From Prevotella sp. (GTDB lineage: Bacteria > Bacteroidota > Bacteroidia > Bacteroidales > Bacteroidaceae), in contig JAILFU010000163.1 in assembly GCA_024697405.1 (NCBI GenBank), positions 1-64,000 on the forward strand: a stretch of DNA of 64,000 nucleotides, in the 5' to 3' direction. The notes below the pieces were generated by a model. That model ran no database searches. It was not told where the DNA came from and worked only from the letters and a program-made list of their open reading frames with translations. The position numbers and the translations under genes are program-made. Of the stretch, positions 47,076-57,977 are shown piece after piece; within the stretch, counting starts at the first letter, position 1; each line of letters begins with the position of its first letter.

Positions 47076-47780
47076 CTATGCCTGCTCCTCGAAGTAGGCG
47101 GTAAGCTCTGCGTTAGCTTCTTCGCTGATGTTCGCTATGTCGCGTATGATGTGTCCTTTCTCGAGGAGGGCGACGCGTGAGGAGATGTCGATGGTGTGCT
47201 GCAGGTTGTGGCTGCTGAGCAGGATGGTGGCCCCTGTCTGCTCTCGGTAGTCGGTGAGCATGTGCTTGAGGATGTTCTGGCTGGTGGGGTCGAGGAAGTT
47301 GAACGGCTCGTCGAGGATGATGAGCCGTGGCCGTCGGAGCAGTGTGGACATGATGCCCACCTTCTGCTTGTTGCCTGCCGAGAGGTTGCGTATGAGCTTC
47401 TTCTGTCCGAGCACCTCGCCACCAGCGAAGTGCTCGAAGGTCTTGAGGCGCTCGTCGAGCAGGCTCTTGGGCATGCCGCATATCTTGGCGAGGAAGGCGA
47501 AATACTCCTCTGGCGTGAGATAGTCGATGAGGAAGCTGTCGTCGATATAGGCTGCGGTGTGCTCTTTCCATGCCTCTGACTGGGCGGGGTTGACGTCGTC
47601 GATGAGGACTTCTCCCTCGTCGGGTTTCAGCAGGTCGAGAATCATGCGGAAGAGGGTGGTCTTGCCCGCGCCGTTGTTGCCCACGAGGCCCAGCAGGTCG
47701 CCGTCGTTCACGGTGAAGGTGTCGATGGCGCATGCACAGGTCTTGCCGAAGTTTTTGTGGAGGTTTTCTATCTTTATCAT
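47076..47780 (-). CDS. ABC transporter ATP-binding protein
   Basis: GLVGNNGAGKTTLFR, NLSAGNKQKVGIMSTLLRRPRLIILDEPFNFLDP. Confidence 0.93.
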   Translation of the reverse strand: MIKIENLHKNFGKTCACAIDTFTVNDGDLLGLVGNNGAGKTTLFRMILDLLKPDEGEVLIDDVNPAQSEAWKEHTAAYIDDSFLIDYLTPEEYFAFLAKICGMPKSLLDERLKTFEHFAGGEVLGQKKLIRNLSAGNKQKVGIMSTLLRRPRLIILDEPFNFLDPTSQNILKHMLTDYREQTGATILLSSHNLQHTIDISSRVALLEKGHIIRDIANISEEANAELTAYFEEQA

Positions 47781-48002
47781 TGCTTGTTTTTTTTAAATGA
47801 TTATCCGCAACTGTCCGCACTCCGTATCGTTCAGTCGGATTTGCAATCCGACTGCATCGAATATAAGCATTTGTAATGCGCTTTTTAGGATTGAAAATCC
47901 TTATATTCAGTGCGGCTGGATTGCAAATCCAGCCGAGCGTGCGCCCGCTTGTGGACATCGGATAATTGCGTTTTCTATCTTTATCATTGCTTGTTTTTTT
48001 AA
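47764..48002. repeat. Stem-loop-rich insertion flanked by a 32/33-bp direct duplication
   Basis: ttttctatctttatcattgcttgttttttt(t)aa at 47764..47796 and 47971..48002; four 3-nt-loop hairpins between. Confidence 0.9.
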
Positions 48003-48012
48003 TTTCACTTCC

Positions 48013-51390
<3,378 letters not shown>

Positions 51391-51479
51391 CTTTGTTATT
51401 TACGATTTGACTATTTACTATTTACGATTTATCTGTGAATGGGGCTGTTTCGCACTCCCCCCGTTTCTGTTTCAGCCTG

Positions 51480-51487
51480 CAAAGGTA
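51480..51487 (-). promoter_or_regulatory. -7 box TACCTTTG(CAGGCTGAAA) upstream of secA
   Basis: Reverse complement of caaaggta, ~90 nt upstream of the secA start. Confidence 0.6.
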
Positions 51488-51581
51488 CGAAAAGAAATGA
51501 AGAATGAAGAATGAAACCCGAAGAATTTTAAGAGCGGTGGCAAATTATTCACTATTCACTATTCACTTTTCGCCATTCCCT

Positions 51582-53162
51582 TCAGAACAATGGCTCCGAG
51601 GAACAGGCATTCGGTGCCCTGATGTGTATGGAGCGGGCGATGGTGGGGGCGATGCGGTCGGTGGTGACAGGTGTCTGGATGCGTTCGGCATGTATGCCCG
51701 CTCCGAAGATGACAATGGGGAACTGTGTGAACGAAGCTACCTGCATCTCGCTTTCCTGGGTGTCCTCGTTGAGGATTTTCCATCCCGGTGCTGCCTCGAT
51801 GATGATGTCTCCGCAGCGCTGCGGGTTGAAGGCGTTGCGTATTTTCTCTGTCTGGAGGCTTTGGCTGGTGAGCAGCTGGAGTGAGGTGTAGACGTTTCTC
51901 ACGCCCGACATCATAGCGATGATTTCCTGTGCCCGGCTGGTGGCTTCGCCAATGCTTATCTTCTTGGTTTCCAGCAGCCGGTGGTTCAGGAATATCTGGT
52001 TGCGGAAGATGCTCTCCACGTAGTTGTCCTGCCCCCAGATGGCTCCCAGGTACATGTTCATCAGGTTGGCCGTGCGGTTGATGTTCAGCGTCCCTGTAGG
52101 GATGCGGAAACGTGCGTAGTCGGCAGCCTCCACCTCGCTGTAGCCTGTTCCTGTGACAACGAAAAGCACATTTCCTGCACCAAATGACTGGCTGACGTGG
52201 GTGATGAGGCGGTTCAGCTCGTAGTCCAGCCGCACGTAGGTGTCCTGCAGCTCCATCTGACAGTCTGTCATGCTCTGGTGGCCGAAAGGCCCGGCGTAAT
52301 AGGTCAGGCAAAGCAGGTCTGTCACCTTGTCAGCGCCCATGCCGGTGGCACTGATGCATTGCTTGGCCATCTCGGTGACATCGGCGTTGACCAGGGCGCT
52401 CTGCTTGTAGTTGCTGAAACGCTGATAGCCGGTAAATTGATGCTTGAAGGGTTTCTCGTTTTCCGTCTGGAGGAAGAAATTGAACGAGCCGGAGGCCGTG
52501 GTCTGTGGCTCCCAGGTGACATGGCTGATTTTCCTGCCTGGTGCGTTCCGGTCGTTGAACGACTGAAGCCAGTCGGGCACGTTCATCAGGTAGTAGATGG
52601 ACGAGCACCAGTCGCCGTAGACATCGTCTATCCAGAGCGCTCCGTCGGCGGCATGTCCGGCCGACAGCACGGCAGCGTCGCGGAAAGGAGCTATGGCATA
52701 GACCAGAGCCTTGCCTCCTGTGGCTACTTTAAGTTCATCTCCAAGAGTAGAGGTGGAAATGCTTGACGGTGAGGCTGTTTCGGCTGTTAGCATGCCGGTG
52801 AATTTCGGGTCGTCTACACAGCCTACAGGGCGCAGCGTCTCACGGTTGAGCCAGCGGCTTCCCACAATACTGTTATAATAGGGTGTAGTGCCGGTGAGGA
52901 TGTTGGCAATGGCCGACGCCCTGTCCACGGGGGTGAAGGGAAACGACACATTGGTGAAGACCATGCCCTCTGTCAGCAGACGCTTCAGCCCGCCTTCAGA
53001 GTAGAGTGGGGTATAGGCTTCGAGATAGTCGGAGCGCAGCTGGTCGATGGTGATGTTCACCACAAGCCGTGGAGTATTCCTCGACTGCGTCTCCTGTGCC
53101 ATTGCCTCACTGGTTATTCCCAGGACGGCCAGCAATGTGATGTAGAGATACTTATTTGTCAT
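51582..53162 (-). CDS. Alkaline phosphatase superfamily protein, PafA-like
   Basis: RLVVNITIDQLRSDYLEAYTPLYSEGGLKRLLTEGMVFTNVSFPFTPVDRASAIANILTGTTPYYN. Confidence 0.87.
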   Translation of the reverse strand: MTNKYLYITLLAVLGITSEAMAQETQSRNTPRLVVNITIDQLRSDYLEAYTPLYSEGGLKRLLTEGMVFTNVSFPFTPVDRASAIANILTGTTPYYNSIVGSRWLNRETLRPVGCVDDPKFTGMLTAETASPSSISTSTLGDELKVATGGKALVYAIAPFRDAAVLSAGHAADGALWIDDVYGDWCSSIYYLMNVPDWLQSFNDRNAPGRKISHVTWEPQTTASGSFNFFLQTENEKPFKHQFTGYQRFSNYKQSALVNADVTEMAKQCISATGMGADKVTDLLCLTYYAGPFGHQSMTDCQMELQDTYVRLDYELNRLITHVSQSFGAGNVLFVVTGTGYSEVEAADYARFRIPTGTLNINRTANLMNMYLGAIWGQDNYVESIFRNQIFLNHRLLETKKISIGEATSRAQEIIAMMSGVRNVYTSLQLLTSQSLQTEKIRNAFNPQRCGDIIIEAAPGWKILNEDTQESEMQVASFTQFPIVIFGAGIHAERIQTPVTTDRIAPTIARSIHIRAPNACSSEPLF

Positions 53163-54321
53163 TGTGATGCGTCCAATACCTTAATAGCAAACATAGTGCC
53201 ACAAAATACATGCCCTCGGCGTAATGCTGCCACAGGCCGCCGATGAGAAAAGCCACGATGAAACCCAGCATGATGTTGAACCAGCGGGTTTTCCTCCTGC
53301 GGGCCACGGCGGGGATGAACAGCAGGGCGAGCGGATTGAGCAACAGCAGCTGCAGGTTGAGACTGGTGGCAGGATGCTCGGAGAACACCATCATCAGCAG
53401 CACACATCCTGCCAGGCCCGAAGTCAGCATCAGCAGCACGTCCCACCATACGAGAATGCGTTTCTTCCACCTTTCGTAGGCAAACACGGCAACTGACATT
53501 AATAATAATAATAATGTACACGCGTGGGGCGACAGCGGAAATCCCTTCTTCACGGGCTGCTGACCTTGGGGCACGTGTGTCACCAAGCGGCTGACCAGCG
53601 GTCGCTTGACGCCCTGTCTGTCGACGGTGGCATGGTCGAAGTCCCAGCTCAGGTCAGCAGGGAGGAACTGACGCTCACGCTGTGTGGTCTTTTTGTCAGC
53701 ATTGAGACCGAGCAGCAGGTCGTTGCCAAAGGCAGTCCAGGGGTGGTCTTCCGTGCACTGGTGAATCATCTGGCGGAACGAGGGCTCGTAGTCTTTGCGC
53801 ACGGCATAGTCAACAGTGCCCTCCAAGCACCGCTCAATCATGTCCCGAGGACGGGTGGAGCAGTTGTCATAGAAGAAATTGTAGCGGTAGACGGGGCTTC
53901 TGAGGTTGGTGGCGAGTGCTGCCTGCAGCCGCAGCTTCTCCGCAGGGGTGAGGTCTAGCACCTGCTCTTTCACCTCGCTGCCCCATTTGCGGTAGTAGTC
54001 GCACCATCGTTTCAGATTTCCCGTGCATTCCAGCATGTAGTCTGTCTGTCCCAGGATGAAGCGCCATACGAAGTGCGGCTTCTTATAGTCGAACACACCA
54101 TAGTTGAACACCCAGTGCTCGCCTGTGCGCAGGTCGTGCCAATGCAGGGCGGTGTGTCCATAGAGGCTATATACTTCTTGGTGGGGGGAACAGGTCAGCA
54201 GACCCACTTCCACGCTGTCCATCCGGCTGAGCAGGTCGTTCTGTGAATAGACAGGAAGGCTTGCTGCAAACATGCAGACAAGCATACAAAGATTCCTAAA
54301 AATGTTTTCAAAACGTTTCAC
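53152..54321 (-). CDS. DUF4105-like membrane protein, GTG start
   Basis: LLTCSPHQEVYSLYGHTALHWHD...YGVFDYKKPHFVWRFILGQTDYML, FFYDNCSTRPRDMI. Confidence 0.8.
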   Translation of the reverse strand: MKRFENIFRNLCMLVCMFAASLPVYSQNDLLSRMDSVEVGLLTCSPHQEVYSLYGHTALHWHDLRTGEHWVFNYGVFDYKKPHFVWRFILGQTDYMLECTGNLKRWCDYYRKWGSEVKEQVLDLTPAEKLRLQAALATNLRSPVYRYNFFYDNCSTRPRDMIERCLEGTVDYAVRKDYEPSFRQMIHQCTEDHPWTAFGNDLLLGLNADKKTTQRERQFLPADLSWDFDHATVDRQGVKRPLVSRLVTHVPQGQQPVKKGFPLSPHACTLLLLLMSVAVFAYERWKKRILVWWDVLLMLTSGLAGCVLLMMVFSEHPATSLNLQLLLLNPLALLFIPAVARRRKTRWFNIMLGFIVAFLIGGLWQHYAEGMYFVALCLLLRYWTHHNDK

Positions 54322-54325
54322 GATG

Positions 54326-54333
54326 CAAAATTA
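54326..54333 (-). promoter_or_regulatory. -7 box TAATTTTG, 4 nt from the GTG start
   Basis: Reverse complement of caaaatta; reads TAATTTTGcatcGTGAAACG. Confidence 0.5.
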
Positions 54334-54378
54334 CGCTATATTTTCCACTTTCGGTGCGATTAGTTCGATTTTTTTTAA

Positions 54379-54386
54379 TAATTTTG
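54379..54386 (+). promoter_or_regulatory. -7 box TAATTTTG(CAGGCTGAAAT)
   Basis: 22 nt upstream of the ATG at 54409. Confidence 0.6.
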
Positions 54387-54408
54387 CAGGCTGAAATACA
54401 GATTAAGA

Positions 54409-55719
54409 ATGAAAAAGAGATTATTCTGCGGCTTTTGGGCCGCTATTGTCGCGTCTGTGGCCCTGGGGCAGACAGGTGCTCACAGCGGTTCCATATCTCC
54501 CTACAGCCAGTATGGGCTTGGCGTGCTTGCCGATCCGTCGCAAGGCTTCAATCGTGGCATGGGCGGGGCTGGACTGGCCATGCGTGACGGTACGCTGGTG
54601 AATACACTCAATCCCGCTTCCTATTCCGCAGTCGATTCGCTGACGATGCTCTTCGATGCAGGGCTGTCTCTTCAGCAGACCAATTTCAAGGAGAACGGCA
54701 CCAGCGTCAATGGCCGTAATGCCGACTTTGACTATGCTGTGGGGCTGTTCCGCCTCAGGCGCAACCTCGGCTTCAGCTTCGGTGTATTGCCTTTCTCCGA
54801 TGTCGGCTATTCCTACACTGCCAGCTCCTACCTGAATAATACGATAGGCAGTATCACGGAGTCATTTACAGGTTCGGGCGGTTTCCACCAGGCTTTCGTG
54901 GGTGCCGGCTGGCGACCTGTAAAGCCACTTTCTTTCGGTTTCAACATTGCCTATCTGTGGGGAAGCTATACCCGCTCGGTGTCATCTACGGCCAGTACGA
55001 CGGTCAATTCGCTTTCAAAGATATACAAGGCCAGCGTCAACAGCTATAACCTTACGCTGGGACTCCAGTGGCAGCAACCGTTGGGGCGCAAAGACCAGCT
55101 CTCGGTGGGCGCCACATGGGGACTGGGCCATAAACTGGGGGCAGACCCTACCTGCGACATCATCAACCTGAACATGTCGACACAGGTCAGCGACACGACG
55201 ACTTTCTCCATTGACAACGGCCTGGAGTTGCCCATGTCTTATGGCGTGGGTCTGGCCTGGACACACCAGCAGCATCTCACTGTGGCGGCAGACGTGACGA
55301 TGCAGAAATGGGGCAGTATCGACTTTCCTGGGTATGATGACAACACTAAGCGCTACACCCTGCAAAGCGGACTGCTCACCGACCGTACCCGCTTGGCCCT
55401 CGGCGCTGACTATGTGCCTGACCCCAACCATCCAACCAGCTATTTCAAGCATGTCCATTTCCGGATGGGAGCCTCTTATGCCACGCCCTATTACAAAATC
55501 AACGGGCACGACGGCCCCAAGGAACTTAGCCTCAGTGCCGGCATCGGCCTGCCGCTGCTCAGCAAGTGGAATATTCAGGCTGCCATGCGCCCCGTGCTGA
55601 ACATCAGTGCACAGTGGGTTCGCACCTCTGCCCCCGACCTCATTACCGATAATACATTCCGCATTAATATAGGCTTGACGTTCAACGAACGCTGGTTCGC
55701 CAAGTGGAGGATAGACTAG
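54409..55719 (+). CDS. Outer-membrane beta-barrel protein (OmpP1/FadL-like)
   Basis: Signal peptide; SQYGLGVLADPSQGFNRGMGGAGLAMRDGTLVNTLNPASYSAVDSLTMLFDAG; aromatic C-terminal strand. Confidence 0.7.
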   Translation: MKKRLFCGFWAAIVASVALGQTGAHSGSISPYSQYGLGVLADPSQGFNRGMGGAGLAMRDGTLVNTLNPASYSAVDSLTMLFDAGLSLQQTNFKENGTSVNGRNADFDYAVGLFRLRRNLGFSFGVLPFSDVGYSYTASSYLNNTIGSITESFTGSGGFHQAFVGAGWRPVKPLSFGFNIAYLWGSYTRSVSSTASTTVNSLSKIYKASVNSYNLTLGLQWQQPLGRKDQLSVGATWGLGHKLGADPTCDIINLNMSTQVSDTTTFSIDNGLELPMSYGVGLAWTHQQHLTVAADVTMQKWGSIDFPGYDDNTKRYTLQSGLLTDRTRLALGADYVPDPNHPTSYFKHVHFRMGASYATPYYKINGHDGPKELSLSAGIGLPLLSKWNIQAAMRPVLNISAQWVRTSAPDLITDNTFRINIGLTFNERWFAKWRID

Positions 55720-55782
55720 GCGGCCTGCGGCTTGCGGCCTTTGGCCTAAATGATAAATGATGAATGCGAAATGGTAAATGAT
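55720..55782. repeat. Nine consecutive heptamers switching from GCGGCCT to AAATGAT type
   Basis: gcggcct gcggctt gcggcct ttggcct aaatgat aaatgat gaatgcg aaatggt aaatgat. Confidence 0.9.
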
Positions 55783-56487
55783 AATTGTTGCACGACGATG
55801 TGCAAAGAACAGGAGAATACAGGTGAAAGAAGGGCCAATCGCGCTCTTCCAGTGCTGGTCTTGTCGTTTGTCATTTTTCATCTGTCCTTTAGCGTAGCGT
55901 GCACCGAGGCCCAGGAGCATACGGCCGATGCCATCAGACCCGAGGATTCCGTGTCGATGATGACCACTTATGGTGTAAACACGCTGATCAGTGACTCTGG
56001 CGTTATCAAATACCGCATCGTCACTGAGCGATGGGATGTGAACACCGTCCGTCAGCCTTCGCGCTGGGAATTCATGAAAGGCATCTTCTTTGAGCAGTTC
56101 GACGAGCAGTTCCACTTACAAGCCTACATCCAGGCGGACACGGCATGGTATTTCGACAAGCAGCGGCTGTGGAAACTGCGCGGGCGTGTGAATATACGTA
56201 ATGTAAAAGGCCTTATTTACACCAGCGAGGAGCTGTATTGGGACGGCATCAAGCATGAGTTCTACTCAAATGTGTTCTCGCGTGTCGTCACCCCTGAGCG
56301 CACCATGGAAGGCACTTATTTCCGCAGCGACGAGAAAATGGAGCGCTATATGGTGACCAACAGCAAAGGCTCGTTCTTGGCCTCCGACATGGAAGACGAA
56401 GAAGAACAGCCAGAGACTGCACCTGATGACTCTCTCGCCGAAGAACAGTATGTGCGACCGGCGGCACAGAAACACAGGAAGTATTGA
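55750..56487 (+). CDS. lptC: LptC-like LPS export periplasmic protein
   Basis: EDSVSMMTTYGVNTLISDSGVIKYRIVTERWDV; WKLRGRVNIRNVKGLIYTSEELYWDGIKHEFYSN. Start uncertain. Confidence 0.78.
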   Translation: MINDECEMVNDNCCTTMCKEQENTGERRANRALPVLVLSFVIFHLSFSVACTEAQEHTADAIRPEDSVSMMTTYGVNTLISDSGVIKYRIVTERWDVNTVRQPSRWEFMKGIFFEQFDEQFHLQAYIQADTAWYFDKQRLWKLRGRVNIRNVKGLIYTSEELYWDGIKHEFYSNVFSRVVTPERTMEGTYFRSDEKMERYMVTNSKGSFLASDMEDEEEQPETAPDDSLAEEQYVRPAAQKHRKY

Positions 56488-56544
56488 AAAGAATAGAAGG
56501 GTAGGAAATCGTCAATCGGAAATCTGTAAATCGTATAAAGCGAA

Positions 56545-57888
56545 ATGTCTTCTCTCATCATAGGACTGCTTGTAACAATGGTGCTCTCGGCCTTCTTCTC
56601 AGGCATGGAGATTGCCTTCGTGTCTAGCAACCGCCTGCTGGCCGAGGTGGCTCGCGAGAAGAACAGCACGGCGCAGCGTGCCATAGACCTGTTCTACCGC
56701 CACCCCAGCAATTTCGTTTCCACGATGCTGGTGGGCAACAACATTGCCCTGGTCATCTACGGCATCCTCTTCGCACGGATTTTCGACCAGACGCTCTTCG
56801 CAGCACTGGACGACGCCTCACGTGTCACTGCCGACACCTTGCTGTCGACCATCATTGTCCTCTTCACCGGCGAGTTCCTGCCCAAGACCATTTTCAAGTC
56901 GAATCCCAATGCCATGCTGACTTTCTTCGCCCTGCCGGCGTGGGTGTTCTATGTGGTGCTTTGGCCTGTGTCCCGTTTCGCCACGCTGCTGTCGAAAGGG
57001 CTTCTCCGCCTGTTTGGCGTGCGGATGAGCAGCGAGGCCGGTGATAAGGAGTTCACCAAGGTAGACCTCGATTATCTGGTACAGTCGAGCATCGACAATG
57101 CCCGCAACGATGAGGATATAGAGGAGGAGGTGAAAATCTTCCAGAATGCTCTTGACTTCAGCGAGACAAAGGTGCGCGACTGCATGGTTCCCCGTACCGA
57201 GATTGATGCTGTGGAGGACACGGCCACCATCGCCGAGCTCAAGCAGCATTTCATTGAGAGTGGCCACTCGAAGATAGTGGTCTACCATGAAGACATCGAC
57301 CATATCATCGGCTACATCCACTCGTCGGAGATGTTCCGGATCAATAATAGCGGAGAGAGAATCGTGGAGAATGGAGAGAAGAAAACGGTAGCAAGCTCTC
57401 AGCTCTCTACCCTCATCGCTCAGTTTAAAGACCTCCTACGTCCCATGACCTTTGTCCCGGAGACCATGCTCGCCAGCAAGATGATGCAGATTCTGCTGCA
57501 GCAGAAAAAGTCGCTGGGGGTGGTCGTCGACGAGTTCGGCGGCACCAGTGGCCTCATCTCGCTGGAGGATATCGTGGAGGAAATCTTCGGCGACATTGAG
57601 GACGAGCACGACTCCGTCAATTATGTGGCGAAGCAACTGGACAACGGCGAATACATGCTCAGCGCACGCCTGGAGATAGAGAAGGTGAACGAACTGTTCG
57701 ACCTTGAGCTGCCCGAAAGCGAAGAATACATGACTGTCGGGGGCTACATCCTCCATGAGTATCAGTCGTTCCCCAAACTCAACGAAGTGGTCAGAATAGG
57801 GCGCTTCGAATTCAAAATTGTGAAGAATACGGCGACCAAAATAGAGCTTGTGAGACTAAAAGTGAGCAAAAGTGAGAATTTTTCATAA
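56545..57888 (+). CDS. CNNM/CBS-domain (hemolysin/CorC, GldE-like) membrane protein
   Basis: SAFFSGMEIAFVSSNRLLAE, VRDCMVPRTEIDAVEDTA, SLGVVVDEFGGTSGLISLEDIVEEIFGDIEDEHD. Confidence 0.92.
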   Translation: MSSLIIGLLVTMVLSAFFSGMEIAFVSSNRLLAEVAREKNSTAQRAIDLFYRHPSNFVSTMLVGNNIALVIYGILFARIFDQTLFAALDDASRVTADTLLSTIIVLFTGEFLPKTIFKSNPNAMLTFFALPAWVFYVVLWPVSRFATLLSKGLLRLFGVRMSSEAGDKEFTKVDLDYLVQSSIDNARNDEDIEEEVKIFQNALDFSETKVRDCMVPRTEIDAVEDTATIAELKQHFIESGHSKIVVYHEDIDHIIGYIHSSEMFRINNSGERIVENGEKKTVASSQLSTLIAQFKDLLRPMTFVPETMLASKMMQILLQQKKSLGVVVDEFGGTSGLISLEDIVEEIFGDIEDEHDSVNYVAKQLDNGEYMLSARLEIEKVNELFDLELPESEEYMTVGGYILHEYQSFPKLNEVVRIGRFEFKIVKNTATKIELVRLKVSKSENFS

Positions 57889-57917
57889 AAACTTGCCGTT
57901 GTTTCACGCAAATTTTG

Positions 57918-57925
57918 TAATTTTG
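57918..57925 (+). promoter_or_regulatory. -7 box TAATTTTG(CAGGCTGAAAT)
   Basis: 52 nt upstream of the ATG at 57978. Confidence 0.6.
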
Positions 57926-57977
57926 CAGGCTGAAATTGAAAATTCAAGAAATAAATAATTAAAAACAACAAAATTAA

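Noticed and set aside
55015-56115. 366-aa antisense ORF spanning the OmpP1-like/lptC junction
   Set aside because: Spans an intergenic repeat and two supported genes; its YHFAFIIYHL segment is just the heptamer repeat read backwards.
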